In this document: positions 10,069-18,755 of the stretch, piece after piece
How positions within the stretch are numbered: position 1 is the first letter of the stretch
Layout of the letters: every line of letters begins with the position of its first letter
Translations under genes and position numbers: made by a program
Assembly: GCF_000325665.1 (NCBI RefSeq)
Contig: NC_019908.1
Coordinates: 124,001-188,000 of the forward strand
DNA: 64,000 nt
Source of the DNA: Brachyspira pilosicoli P43/6/78
Lineage (GTDB): Bacteria > Spirochaetota > Brachyspiria > Brachyspirales > Brachyspiraceae
Reading direction: 5' to 3'
Notes under the pieces: model-generated
Database searches by the model: none
The model's input: only the letters and a program-made list of their open reading frames with translations
What the model was told of the DNA's origin: nothing

Positions 10069-10848
10069 AATCTTTTGAAGAGTTAATATCTATAGTAAAA
10101 AAGCTTCGCGGGGAGAATGGTTGTGCTTGGGATAGGGTACAGACATTTGATAGTTTAATACCTTGTTTTTTAGAAGAGGCTTACGAGGTAGTTGAGGCTA
10201 TTAATAATAAGGATTATGAGAATATAAAAGAAGAGCTTGGAGATATTTTGCTACATGTTGTATTTTTTTCTGAGCTTGCTAATGATGAAAATAAATTTAA
10301 TATAGATGATGTTTGTAAGAATATTAATGAAAAACTTATAAGAAGACACCCGCATGTATTTGGGGATAGCAAAGTAAAAGATGTTAATGGCATATTAAAA
10401 CAGTGGGAAGAGATAAAAAAAGAAGAGAAGAAAAATAATAATAAAAGTATATTAGACGGAATACCAAAATCTTTGCCTATAATGGAGAAATCATACAAGT
10501 TAATGAAAAAAGCTGCTAGCGTTGGTTTTGAGTATGAGAATATAGATGACTCTTTAGATAAGATAGAAGAAGAGCTTATAGAAGTTAAAGAGGCTTATAA
10601 CGAAAAAGATAAAGAGCATTTGGAAGAAGAAATAGGCGATTTAATAATGACTGTTTTAGATTTTGCCCGTATGAATAAAATCAATCCTGTTAATTCATTA
10701 TTAAGAGTAAATGAAAAGTTTAAAAGAAGATTTCAATATATAGAAGAAATGTCAAAAAAAAATGAATAAAAGCTTAGAGGACATGAGCTTAGAAGAGATG
10801 GATAATCTTTGGAATGAATATAAGGCTATAGAAAAAAAGAATAGTTAG
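10065..10848 (+). CDS. mazG: Nucleoside triphosphate pyrophosphohydrolase MazG, frameshifted near the C-terminus
   Basis: A tandem-domain MazG that hydrolyses (d)NTPs to monophosphates and pyrophosphate as a housecleaning enzyme. Motifs: LRGENGCAWDRVQTF at the start, the first metal motif EEAYEVVEAI and EELGDILLHVVF, then RRHPHVFGD, and a second MazG fold (EELIEVKEA, EEEIGDLIMTVLDFAR). The frame written ends at 10769 with SKKNE, just after a nine-A run (10754-10762). With eight A the protein continues MSKKMNKSLEDMSLEEMDNL and stops at 10848, giving 260 residues, the usual length, with the family-type C-terminal LEEMDxLW. The tail is therefore part of the gene. It overlaps the preceding membrane-protein gene by ATGA. 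Confidence 0.9.
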
Positions 10849-10869
10849 TAAAAATATTTATTTACTTCT

Positions 10870-10897
10870 TTGACAATATTAAATTATATAATATAAT
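10870..10897 (+). promoter_or_regulatory. Sigma70 promoter for the AI-2E-family gene
   Basis: TTGACA (10870-10875) and TATAAT (10892-10897) with a 16-nt spacer, 32 nt upstream of the ATG at 10930. An overlapping TATAAT at 10887 would give too short a spacer. Confidence 0.7.
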
Positions 10898-10929
10898 ACT
10901 TGTGTATTTAAAATATATTAGGAATATAG

Positions 10930-12114
10930 ATGAATAAATATAATATAGGTCAAATATTTTTTATTACTTTTATCTTTTTATCAATATTTATAATGTATCA
11001 GCTTTTAAAACCATTTGGTATGGTGATATTTTTTGCTTTAGTTTTTTATGTTGTTTTATCACCATTATTCAAAAAGGCTATAGGTAAAAGTTATGGTAAA
11101 GAAGATAAAATATCTATGATTAAAAGGCATACTTTGGCTTTATTATTTTCTTTAACATCTTTAATTATATTTTTAGTTCCTACTAGTTTATTATTATATA
11201 CTATAATAGTTCAGCTTATAGATATATCAAATATTGGTATAAAATATTTTATGAATTTAGATTTTAATTCTATTTTAAATAATGATAGATTAAGAGAATT
11301 ATTATCAATGCTTCCTGTAGAAATATCGGCAGCAGAAATATTAAGAAGAATACAAGATAGTTTATTATCAAATTTAACTTCTGTTAGTTCATATTTAACT
11401 CAGAATGTGGCAGGCATATTAAAAGGAACAGGTAAGTTTGTAAGTTCATTTATATTTATGATGTTTTCTTTATTTTTCTTTTTTGTAGATGGAGAATATT
11501 TAAAGGAGCAAGTAAGTTCATTAATACCAATAGAAAAAAAATATTTAGATAGATTATTCAAACAAGCTTCTGAAGGTATAAGGGGAATAATATTTGGAAA
11601 CTTATTTACAGGTATATTTCAAGGTGTTTGTGCTTTTATAGTTTATTCTATATTTGGTGTTACTAATTCTTTAACTTTTGCACTTCTTACAATTATAGCT
11701 TCATTTATGCCTATAATAGGTACTACTATTATTTGGATACCTCTTGGAGTGCTTTTTATAATTAATGGAGAAATTTTAAGAGCTATAATATTTTTAGTAG
11801 TTTCTTGGTTCTTTATTACTATACCAGACAACTTTGTTCGTCCTTTGCTTTTGGGAAATAGAATAGAGCTTCACCCATTGTTTATATTCTTTGCTATATT
11901 GGGTGGTGTTTTATTTTTCGGACTTTCTGGAATCATACTTGGTCCTTTAACTTTTATATTATTCTTTGAGATTATGAGAATGTATAATGAAGAGAGATTA
12001 TTTTCTGATAAAGAAGAGAAAAAAAGAGCTGTCAATAATTCTGTTAGAATAAGAAGAGTTAATAGTTATAAAAGACATCATAGACAAAATAGACCAAATA
12101 GAAATAATATTTAA
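10930..12114 (+). CDS. AI-2E family transporter (PerM/YdiK-like membrane protein)
   Basis: A 394-residue polytopic membrane protein of the AI-2E transporter family (PF01594). Hydrophobic segments occur near residues 8-35, 60-80, 160-180, 215-240, 245-275 and 300-345. Typical family pieces are ALVFYVVLSPLFKK near the start, GNLFTGIFQGVCAFIVYSIFGV, FMPIIGTTIIWIPLG, and the C-terminal IPDNFVRPLLLGNR followed by HPLFIFFAILGGVLFFGLSG. The last 40 residues are basic and cytosolic (KRAVNNSVRIRRVNSYKRHH). Members have been linked to autoinducer-2 export, sodium/proton exchange or unknown transport; the substrate cannot be told here. The next gene starts 17 nt after its stop, so they are likely co-transcribed. 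Confidence 0.88.
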   Translation: MNKYNIGQIFFITFIFLSIFIMYQLLKPFGMVIFFALVFYVVLSPLFKKAIGKSYGKEDKISMIKRHTLALLFSLTSLIIFLVPTSLLLYTIIVQLIDISNIGIKYFMNLDFNSILNNDRLRELLSMLPVEISAAEILRRIQDSLLSNLTSVSSYLTQNVAGILKGTGKFVSSFIFMMFSLFFFFVDGEYLKEQVSSLIPIEKKYLDRLFKQASEGIRGIIFGNLFTGIFQGVCAFIVYSIFGVTNSLTFALLTIIASFMPIIGTTIIWIPLGVLFIINGEILRAIIFLVVSWFFITIPDNFVRPLLLGNRIELHPLFIFFAILGGVLFFGLSGIILGPLTFILFFEIMRMYNEERLFSDKEEKKRAVNNSVRIRRVNSYKRHHRQNRPNRNNI

Positions 12115-12131
12115 AGGTTTTGTTTTTATCA

Positions 12132-13112
12132 ATGAAAATATTAATAATAGGAATGAACTATATTGGAGATACTATATTTATTACTCCAATTATAAGGGCT
12201 ATAAAAAAACATTATGGTGGAAATTGCACTATTGATGTAATAAATGGAAGCAGAGGAATTGATATATTAAAAGAAAATCCATATATAAATAATATTATAG
12301 TTAGAGATGAGAATAATTTAGAGTTTATAAAAAAAGAAAATTATGATATAGGTTTTGCAGCAAATACATCATTTATTTCAGCATCTATTTTAAAAAAAGC
12401 TAATATACCAGTGAGAGTGGGTGTTAATAGTGAATGCAGAGGATTTTTACTTACACATAAAACTTCTTGGAAAAAACACAGTAGACATATTGTTGATACC
12501 ATACTTTCAATTTTAAAACCTTTAAATATAAAAGATGATGGTTTTTACACAGAATTATTTTTAAGCAAAGAAGAAGAGGCATTTGGTTATAACAAAATGA
12601 AAGATTATAAAAATGCCCTAATCGTTCATGGTGGAGCTACACGCATAAGTAAAAGATATACTCATTTTGTAGAGTTAATTAAAGAGTTCAAAAAAGAGTT
12701 TAATGATGTGCCAGTAATTATTATAGGCTCTAAAGATGATGCATCTTTTGCAAACACCATGAAAGAAAATATTAATGATATAATAGATTTTACTGATAAA
12801 CTTACAATAAGAGAGCTTATATCTGTAATAAAATATTCGTATGCTTTAATTGGAGGCGATAGTGCCCCTTTGCATATTGCAAATGCACTTGGAATATATT
12901 CTATAGGCATATTTGGAGATACACTTCCTTTAATATACGGAGTTCGAGGAGATAAGGCTTTTAATATAGAAGCAAGAGAAAAATATTGTAATAAGATAAA
13001 AAGTTTTCATTGCGAGTATATAAAAAGAGGCTGTAAAACTATAGATTGTTTGAATAAGTTAGATTATAGAGATATTTTGCCGTATTTAGTATCTATTTAT
13101 AAAAAATTATAA
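12132..13112 (+). CDS. Glycosyltransferase family 9 (heptosyltransferase-like)
   Basis: A GT9 protein of about 326 residues that transfers a heptose or other sugar from a nucleotide donor to a lipid-linked or surface glycan. The N-terminal MKILIIGMNYIGDTIFITP, with the GDTIF motif, and the C-terminal donor-site region LIGGDSAPLHIANALG followed by GIFGDT are characteristic. A frame from a TTG at 12120 adds four residues (MFLS), but ATG 12132 gives the canonical start, although the upstream AAAGG is 14 nt away. The C-terminal third has several Cys (REKYCNKIKSFHCEYIKRGC), common in GT9 proteins. It probably acts in lipooligosaccharide synthesis, shared with the upstream gene's operon only by proximity. 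Confidence 0.9.
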   Translation: MKILIIGMNYIGDTIFITPIIRAIKKHYGGNCTIDVINGSRGIDILKENPYINNIIVRDENNLEFIKKENYDIGFAANTSFISASILKKANIPVRVGVNSECRGFLLTHKTSWKKHSRHIVDTILSILKPLNIKDDGFYTELFLSKEEEAFGYNKMKDYKNALIVHGGATRISKRYTHFVELIKEFKKEFNDVPVIIIGSKDDASFANTMKENINDIIDFTDKLTIRELISVIKYSYALIGGDSAPLHIANALGIYSIGIFGDTLPLIYGVRGDKAFNIEAREKYCNKIKSFHCEYIKRGCKTIDCLNKLDYRDILPYLVSIYKKL

Positions 13113-13126
13113 AAATCAATTTTTAG
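13105..13126 (+). repeat. 22-bp direct repeat, copy 1
   Basis: AATTATAAAAATCAATTTTT followed by AG occurs here and again at 13338-13359. The copies bracket the GC-rich repeat element at 13153-13260. This copy includes the stop codon of the glycosyltransferase gene; the other includes that of the CapA-like gene. Confidence 0.7.
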
Positions 13127-13152
13127 TTAATTTATTATTTTTATATGTTTAT

Positions 13153-13260
13153 TTGTGGGGACTAGCCACCTGCGAAGCGTGCCCATAGGGTACACACCCC
13201 CACTTCTTTTGCGACCGAAGGGAGTGCCGGCGGCGTGCCACAAAGAAGCAAAAAGGCTGC
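13153..13260 (+). repeat. GC-rich intergenic hairpin repeat, copy 1
   Basis: A GC-rich island in very AT-rich sequence, starting TTGTGGGGACTAGCC, passing through CCTGCGAAGCGTGCCC and TACACACCCCCACTTCTTTT, and ending AAAGAAGCAAAAAGGCTGC. It can fold as GTGGGG with CCCCAC and CTTCTTT with AAAGAAG. The core is nearly identical to the reverse complement of 57139-57226. There is no reading frame of note. It lies between two convergent genes and might terminate both. Confidence 0.75.
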
Positions 13261-13337
13261 TATTTTTTATTTTAATATTGAGAATAATTATATATTTAAA
13301 ATATTAAGTTTCAGTATTTATTTTTTTTAAAATATAT

Positions 13338-13359
13338 AATTATAAAAATCAATTTTTAG
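13338..13359 (+). repeat. 22-bp direct repeat, copy 2
   Basis: Perfect repeat of 13105-13126, 233 nt downstream, overlapping the last codons of the CapA-like gene on the minus strand. Confidence 0.7.
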
Positions 13360-14503
13360 CCATTATGTTATTTTCTATATTCTTATCTAAGACAAAAATA
13401 TCTTTTACATTTTCGTTTGTAAGCGGTGAGTAGAAACTATTTATTAATTGATAGCCTGATTTTATAGCATTAGTGTCATAAGCACTATAAACATAATTGC
13501 TTGATAGTGTAGGCATATTAATGCTTGGGTTTTCTTTTATAGGCTTCATTACAAACTCAAAGCCATTATCTCTAAAAAATGCATAATATGTTGGAACATA
13601 AGAAAAACTAATTTCTCTGTTTTCATTAATTTCTAATGAGAGAATAGTGCCTATATCTAAATACGGATATCTTCCTTTATGGTTAGCAATAAAATTACCC
13701 AAAGAATATATTATTATACCGCTATTATTAGTGCCGTTATATACTTCTGCTGGTCTTGGTACATGAGGGTGATGACCTATTATAATATCAACTCCATTTT
13801 CTATTAATGCCCTTGCTGTTTCTATAGTTGTATCTTCTGGAGCTATTGTGTATTCATAACCAAAATGTAATGATATTATCTTTATTTCATTGTTTGTTGC
13901 TAAAGACATATCGCTTTTTACTTTTTCTACTAAATCATCTTTTTTTGGATAGAAGTTCATAAAATAAAAATGACCGTCTTTATTTGTTTTGTGGCTTAAT
14001 CCATTATCAAGCATAGTGTATGCTGATATAAATATTGGTATACCGTTTATATTTGTTATTATAGGAGAGATATACGGTGAGTTTGTTGAGCCTCCTAATG
14101 TGAGTATGTTATTTTGATGAAGCATAGATACTGTTTCTGTTTCTGCTTTAGCTCCTTGGTCATATGCATGATTATTTGCTATAGAAAAAGTGTTAAAATA
14201 ATTAAAGAAATATTCTAAATATTCTTTAGAGCCGTTAAACTCTGGATAAGGCATAGGAGGTTTATTAGTATTTACTACAAACTCTAAATTTGCAAATACA
14301 ATATCTCCTTGAAAATAATCTTTTAAATCTATTAGTATATCATTACCTTCAAAAGCTTCTACAACTTTTGGGTGAGTCATAATGTCGCCTGTAAAAACTA
14401 ATTTAGCTCTTCTTATAGTTTCTTTGTTATTCTTTTTGTTTTCTTTAGATTCGCATGAAAAAAGAAACATCAATATAAATAATATACTAATAATTTTTTT
14501 CAT
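13349..14503 (-). CDS. CapA-family lipoprotein (poly-gamma-glutamate synthesis-like metallophosphatase fold)
   Basis: A 384-residue PGA_cap-domain protein. It begins with a lipoprotein signal (MKKIISILFILMFLFSCESK; Cys17). The domain shows the calcineurin-like metal pattern: FTGDIMTHP, FANLEF, SIANNHAYDQG, ISLHFGYEYT, IIGHHPHVPRPAEVY and IIYSLGNFI. Proteins of this family are named after CapA of Bacillus poly-glutamate capsule synthesis but often act in other envelope processes. No capB/C partner is present, so a capsule role is only a family name. It is the last gene of a minus-strand operon (cheX, amidase, CorC-like, this gene) and starts directly after the CorC-like stop with no gap. Confidence 0.88.
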   Translation of the reverse strand: MKKIISILFILMFLFSCESKENKKNNKETIRRAKLVFTGDIMTHPKVVEAFEGNDILIDLKDYFQGDIVFANLEFVVNTNKPPMPYPEFNGSKEYLEYFFNYFNTFSIANNHAYDQGAKAETETVSMLHQNNILTLGGSTNSPYISPIITNINGIPIFISAYTMLDNGLSHKTNKDGHFYFMNFYPKKDDLVEKVKSDMSLATNNEIKIISLHFGYEYTIAPEDTTIETARALIENGVDIIIGHHPHVPRPAEVYNGTNNSGIIIYSLGNFIANHKGRYPYLDIGTILSLEINENREISFSYVPTYYAFFRDNGFEFVMKPIKENPSINMPTLSSNYVYSAYDTNAIKSGYQLINSFYSPLTNENVKDIFVLDKNIENNIMAKN

Positions 14504-15886
14504 CTATTCTTCGTCCTTTTCTATATTATTTTCTGCATTAACTTCAGTATTGTTTATATTATTTACATCGGATATTCTAATGCTATTTATAGGAGTAAAT
14601 TCCATCTCTATTATTCTTCTGTCTTCAACTTTCATTATCCTTACTCTATAATCATTCAATATAAGCCTTTCATTTACATCAGGTATATGGTCTAATTTAT
14701 CTAATACATATCCTGCTATAGTTTGATATTCTTCATGTTCTATATTTAAGTTTAATACTTCATTTACATCTTCAATTGATGCTGTTCCATTTACTATAAT
14801 TCTTTTTCCTTTTAACTTTATTAAATCCTTCTCTTTCTTATCGCTCTCATCTTCAATATCTCCCATAATCTCTTCAACAATGTCCTCCATAGTAACAAGT
14901 CCAGAAGTTCCGCCGTATTCATCTATTGTAATAGCCATCTGCAATTTTCTTTTTTGCATATCGCTAAATAAACTGCTAATAGTTTTAGTTTCAGGTACAA
15001 AATATGGAAGCATAATATAATCTATTGCTTTCTTTTTCATTTTGCTTGCTTTGCCGTTATTTTTTATGTAATCTTTAAATAAAGCCCTTGTGTGAAATAT
15101 TCCTATAATGTGGTCAATAGTCTCTTCATAAACAGGAAATCTTGAAAGACCAGTGTCTACTGTTAAACGCATAATTTCGTTAATATCTGTATCAGCCTCT
15201 ATACATACCATATCCACACGTGGAGTCATTATCTCTTCTACTGTTTTGTTTCTAAAATCCATTACTCCAGTAAGTAAATCATGTGTATAGCCTTTAATAA
15301 TTCCAGCTTTATGTCCCAAATTAATTATTGTTGTTATGTCTTCTATACTTGATAATGCACTCTTTTTTTCTTTATTTCTTAATTTCTTCGGTACAAAATA
15401 ATTCATTAAAAATGTAGTTATTTTATCCATTATAAAAGTAATAGGAGTAAATATAAAATAAAAAACTTTCATAAAATAGAGTAGGGAAGGTATAAGTTTT
15501 TCTGCATTTACTCTCATTATAACTTTTGGAAGTATCTCACCAAATATAATAATAAGTATTGTAATTAAAGTTGTTGATATAGTAACCATTACGCTTCCGG
15601 ATATATGAGGCAGAGCATCGGCTAATCTTATAGCAAATACAGTTATTATTGAGCTTGCTGTAATATTAACTATGTTATTTCCTACAAGAAGAGTGGGTAT
15701 CATAGAATTACTTTTACCCCAATATTTTGTATCATCTTCTTTAATTTTGTTTTCTCTCACAAGACGCATTAATGTTACTTCGTCTATGCTGGTGTATGCT
15801 GTTTCGCTTCCAGAAAAAAGTCCTGATAGCATTATTAATATTAATATGCTAAATATTTCAAATAAATAAATTAATATAACTTCCAT
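14504..15886 (-). CDS. CNNM/CorC-HlyC family membrane protein with CBS domains
   Basis: A 460-residue protein with an N-terminal DUF21 membrane domain (about 1-180; start ILIMLSGLFSGSETAYTSID is typical), a CBS-pair region (about 215-345; VEEIMTPRVDMVCIEAD, GLSRFPVYEETIDHIIGIFH, MAITIDEYGGTSGLVTMEDIVEEIMGDI) and a CorC/HlyC transporter-associated domain (about 370-440). Family members are linked to Mg/Co efflux or Na-Mg exchange; the old name haemolysin C from Brachyspira is not evidence of haemolysis. The C-terminal tail is Asn- and Glu-rich. It sits between the amidase (15 nt) and the CapA-like gene (no gap), so it is part of one operon. Confidence 0.92.
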   Translation of the reverse strand: MEVILIYLFEIFSILILIMLSGLFSGSETAYTSIDEVTLMRLVRENKIKEDDTKYWGKSNSMIPTLLVGNNIVNITASSIITVFAIRLADALPHISGSVMVTISTTLITILIIIFGEILPKVIMRVNAEKLIPSLLYFMKVFYFIFTPITFIMDKITTFLMNYFVPKKLRNKEKKSALSSIEDITTIINLGHKAGIIKGYTHDLLTGVMDFRNKTVEEIMTPRVDMVCIEADTDINEIMRLTVDTGLSRFPVYEETIDHIIGIFHTRALFKDYIKNNGKASKMKKKAIDYIMLPYFVPETKTISSLFSDMQKRKLQMAITIDEYGGTSGLVTMEDIVEEIMGDIEDESDKKEKDLIKLKGKRIIVNGTASIEDVNEVLNLNIEHEEYQTIAGYVLDKLDHIPDVNERLILNDYRVRIMKVEDRRIIEMEFTPINSIRISDVNNINNTEVNAENNIEKDEE

Positions 15887-15901
15887 AATAGTAATAAAAA
15901 A

Positions 15902-16564
15902 TTAATGTATCCTTTGTTTTATTTCTTGCATAAAATCATATCCAGGGTCTGTTTTTATTGTAAATCTGTATGTTGGGTCTATTTCTCTAAAAAGATGATA
16001 ATGAGGTGAATTGGTATCTCTATATTCATAATGCCCTATGACATATTTTATGCTTTTATAATGATTTTTTAAATATTTAATTAGTTTGATATTTGCATTA
16101 AGCTGTTCTTTTGTAAGTTTACCAGCAAAACCTATATTTTCTATGCTTATTGCCGTATAATTTAGACCTATAGTGTGTCTTGCCATATATTCTAAAGGAG
16201 TGCTTGCGTATATAGTGCCGTTTGTATCAACTAAAAAATGAGTGCCTACATTAACATCTCCGCCTGAATCTATATCTTTTCTTCCTACAAGAAAATCATT
16301 TTGAAAAACATTTAGAGCTATTTGCAAATTTCTTGTTTCTGTAGAATGCACAACTATTATTTGCGGATTGACCAAACTATAATTTGGATAACCATAATGT
16401 TTTTTACTGTATTCAGACATCAAACTTAGTTTTAATGTGCTTGGATATATTTTATATATATTGTGTATTTCTATAGTACTATTTTCTTTATTAGATATAA
16501 TATTTTTATTACTACTACATGATATTAGAGTTATAAAAAAGAATAATATAACAATATTTTTCAT
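15902..16564 (-). CDS. N-acetylmuramoyl-L-alanine amidase lipoprotein
   Basis: A 220-residue Amidase_2 protein (T7 lysozyme/AmpD-like fold) that cleaves the amide between MurNAc and the peptide stem. The lipoprotein signal ends FFFITLISCSSNK (Cys16). Zinc-site segments are visible: IIVVHSTET with the first His, GTHFLVDTNGTIY, ARHTIGLNYTAISIENIG, and the second half VIGHYEYRDTNSPHYHLFRE followed by IDPTYRFT. It likely acts on periplasmic peptidoglycan in turnover. It lies in the cheX - amidase - CorC - CapA operon with gaps of 18 and 15 nt. Confidence 0.9.
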   Translation of the reverse strand: MKNIVILFFFITLISCSSNKNIISNKENSTIEIHNIYKIYPSTLKLSLMSEYSKKHYGYPNYSLVNPQIIVVHSTETRNLQIALNVFQNDFLVGRKDIDSGGDVNVGTHFLVDTNGTIYASTPLEYMARHTIGLNYTAISIENIGFAGKLTKEQLNANIKLIKYLKNHYKSIKYVIGHYEYRDTNSPHYHLFREIDPTYRFTIKTDPGYDFMQEIKQRIH

Positions 16565-16582
16565 ACAGCAATTATATAATAA

Positions 16583-17083
16583 TTAAGCATCCATAGCTAT
16601 ATTAACGCTAACGAAGCCAATATTAGATTGAAAAGGTATTATAATAGTTTGTAAGTTTTTCGGGATAATTTGAATTTCTTTACCATAATAAAGTATAGGA
16701 GGAGTGATATCGCAGCTTATACCTTCTTCAGATAATTTAGTAATAGCAAGTCCGCTTATAGTGTTACCCATTTCGTTTATAACACTTCTCATCATATCTT
16801 CAAACTCATCTTCAGAGTCATAATCGCTGCGTTTTTTATCTGTAAGACTTTCTGTTAGAAGCTGAGAAAAATTTTCAGGGAATTCATATAAAACTTGACC
16901 ATTAACATCGCCAACTATTCCTATAGCAACACCATAACCTGAAAATAATTTACGTCCTTGTCCTTTTACTAAAGTGCCTTTTTCCATAGGGATACCAGCC
17001 ATTTCTTTAAATATAGAAACTAGAGATACTATGAAAGGATTTATAAATCTTACATCCATAAATTTTATAGGAGTAGTAGCCAT
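16583..17083 (-). CDS. cheX: Chemotaxis phosphatase CheX
   Basis: A 166-residue CheC/CheX-family protein that dephosphorylates CheY-P. It starts MATTPIKFMDVRFINPFIVS, typical of spirochaete CheX. The active-site region is the segment EDMMRSVINEMGNTISGLA, holding the E-x2-N pair (here ExGNTI) of the family. In Borrelia and Treponema CheX is the main CheY-P phosphatase. Here it is not in the che operon but heads a minus-strand envelope-gene operon 2.6 kb away; an AGGA site (TTAAGAGGAAAATT) precedes its ATG at 17083. Confidence 0.9.
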   Translation of the reverse strand: MATTPIKFMDVRFINPFIVSLVSIFKEMAGIPMEKGTLVKGQGRKLFSGYGVAIGIVGDVNGQVLYEFPENFSQLLTESLTDKKRSDYDSEDEFEDMMRSVINEMGNTISGLAITKLSEEGISCDITPPILYYGKEIQIIPKNLQTIIIPFQSNIGFVSVNIAMDA

Positions 17084-17242
17084 ATAATTTTCCTCTTAAA
17101 CATCAAATATTAATCACAATACCTTTAGTATAGCATATATATATCTTTATTTCAATAACTTTTTTAATGCTATATAATTTTGAAGTATGTACTTATAATA
17201 TAATAAAAAAATAAAACTTTTATTAATAAAAATACATAATTA

Positions 17243-17270
17243 TTGATTTTTGTTTTTATTTTGGTATAAT
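17243..17270 (+). promoter_or_regulatory. Candidate sigma70 promoter for the 17322 lipoprotein gene
   Basis: TTGATT (17243-17248) and TATAAT (17265-17270), spacer 16 nt, 52 nt before the GTG start. Confidence 0.5.
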
Positions 17271-17321
17271 GCTTGTCAAATAAAATCAAAGTAAGTTAAA
17301 GTAAATTAAAGGAAAATATTG

Positions 17322-17717
17322 GTGAAAAAAGTTATTATTTCAATTATATTGATTAGTTTAATGGTTTCTTGCAAGAGTGTTAATAATAATATAGCTAATA
17401 ATGCTGTTAAAGAAATAGAAGATAAAATTACATTAAAAGATAGGGTTGGGTTATATAAGTCTAAAAGTCCATATTTTGTTTTGAATATTGATTTAAAAAA
17501 TAATGGTTATGCCTATGTAACTTTGAAGGGTTGGATGGTTTATAATGGAATGATTAAAGTAGGAGAGCCTGATTCTGAAGATAAAATATTTAAATTACAA
17601 GTTGATAATATTACATATATAATATTAGAGTTTAATAATAAAAATTTAGATGATGCTAAGGCTTCAATATTCTTGAAAGATGTTTTACAGCAGGCAATGA
17701 ATTTAAATAAAGCATAA
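17322..17717 (+). CDS. Small lipoprotein of unknown function
   Basis: About 131 residues. The N-terminus VKKVIISIILISLMVSCKSVN is a lipoprotein signal with lipobox MVSC. The mature part is short and mixed, with DLKNNGYAYVTLKGWMVYNG suggesting beta strands; I recognise no family. I chose GTG 17322 over TTG 17319 because the AAAGGA at 17308-17313 is then 8 nt away. It is convergent with the membrane-protein gene, whose true end at 17722 lies only four bases beyond its stop. Confidence 0.75.
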   Translation: MKKVIISIILISLMVSCKSVNNNIANNAVKEIEDKITLKDRVGLYKSKSPYFVLNIDLKNNGYAYVTLKGWMVYNGMIKVGEPDSEDKIFKLQVDNITYIILEFNNKNLDDAKASIFLKDVLQQAMNLNKA

Positions 17718-17721
17718 TTTT

Positions 17722-18685
17722 TTATTTTGCTTTATCGTTATTTTTATTAATTAAATTCGAAAGCTCCATTATTGAAAACATTGATATTAACCTTAAAGAA
17801 AAGTTATTCATATCAAGCCCCGATATAATAAGCAAACTCAAAGCTATAAGTTCAGGATAATATTTTTTTTAAAAGCAATGATGCTGTGAAAGAGCTAAAT
17901 AGGGTTATTAAAAATAGCATTATTATAATCATATATATTAGTGTTGGAAGATATATGCCTACATTTAATGCATTATATAAAGAAATTGTGAAAAATAAAA
18001 ATCTCTCTCCAAATAAAAATGATGTTACAGATATAATTATAAGTATTAATAATGCAAAAGCTTTATTTATGTTTTTAATTATTATCTCATTCATAAATAT
18101 CATTATATACGCTATCATTAATATTATAAAAGATATAGATGATACTTTTGATAAATATACTGATAAATATGATGAAAAATAATGTAAAAAATCAAAATCT
18201 AATAATTTGTTTATTGATATTATTATATAATTTAGATTAGATGATACTAAACTTAATAATAGAAAAATATAAACTCCTCTTGTTATTTCATATATATCTT
18301 TTTTAATTATTATTGGAAAGAGTATATATATAGTAAGCACTAAAGTAGAAATAAAAAATAGCAATTCTATTATGTTGTATGTGTTTATATGTGTTATATA
18401 TAGTTTTAATGTGCCTGTGATGAGAAATATTATACCAAGAATAGAGTATGAAATTTGAGAATCAAACATGTAGTTATAAAATTTATAAAAAAGCAGCAAA
18501 AAAAAAGTAATTAAAATGCTATAGTTAAGTATGTAAGACAGCAGATAAAATACAGATTCATTATTGATTATAAAAACTCTAAAAAATATATAATTTAATA
18601 ATACAGCAATAACAAAATAATTAGCCCAAGTACGATATGTATTTATAAAAGAAACATCATTTATTTTTTTTGATAAGTATATCAT
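17722..18685 (-). CDS. Polytopic membrane protein of unknown function, frameshifted near the C-terminus
   Basis: The written frame starts at 18685 and stops at 17852 (277 residues), with about seven hydrophobic segments spread over its length, such as YFVIAVLLNYIFFRVFII and LITFFLLLFYKFY. Near the stop is a run of eight A (minus strand, 17866-17873). Removing one A extends it through YYPELIALSLLIISGLDMNN, an eighth hydrophobic segment, to a stop at 17722-17724, total 320 residues. That tail is coding-like and abuts the convergent gene, so I treat it as part of this gene. No family recognised; probably an integral membrane protein with unknown role. It lies 70 nt downstream of the L,D-transpeptidase in the same direction. 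Confidence 0.7.
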
Positions 18686-18755
18686 TTTTTATTTTTCCAG
18701 TATCATTAAATATATTAGTTAATGATATTTTATTATATAAGATTTATATTGTTTT

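Noticed and set aside
13153-13260. GC-rich island as a small RNA or insertion sequence
   Set aside because: No promoter or open frame is seen, and related copies exist at two other loci in the window, so a short repeat element is the better description; I cannot exclude transcription.
17886-18182. A 98-residue plus-strand frame
   Set aside because: It is antisense to the membrane-protein gene 17722-18685 and looks like the mirror of hydrophobic codons; no ribosome site.
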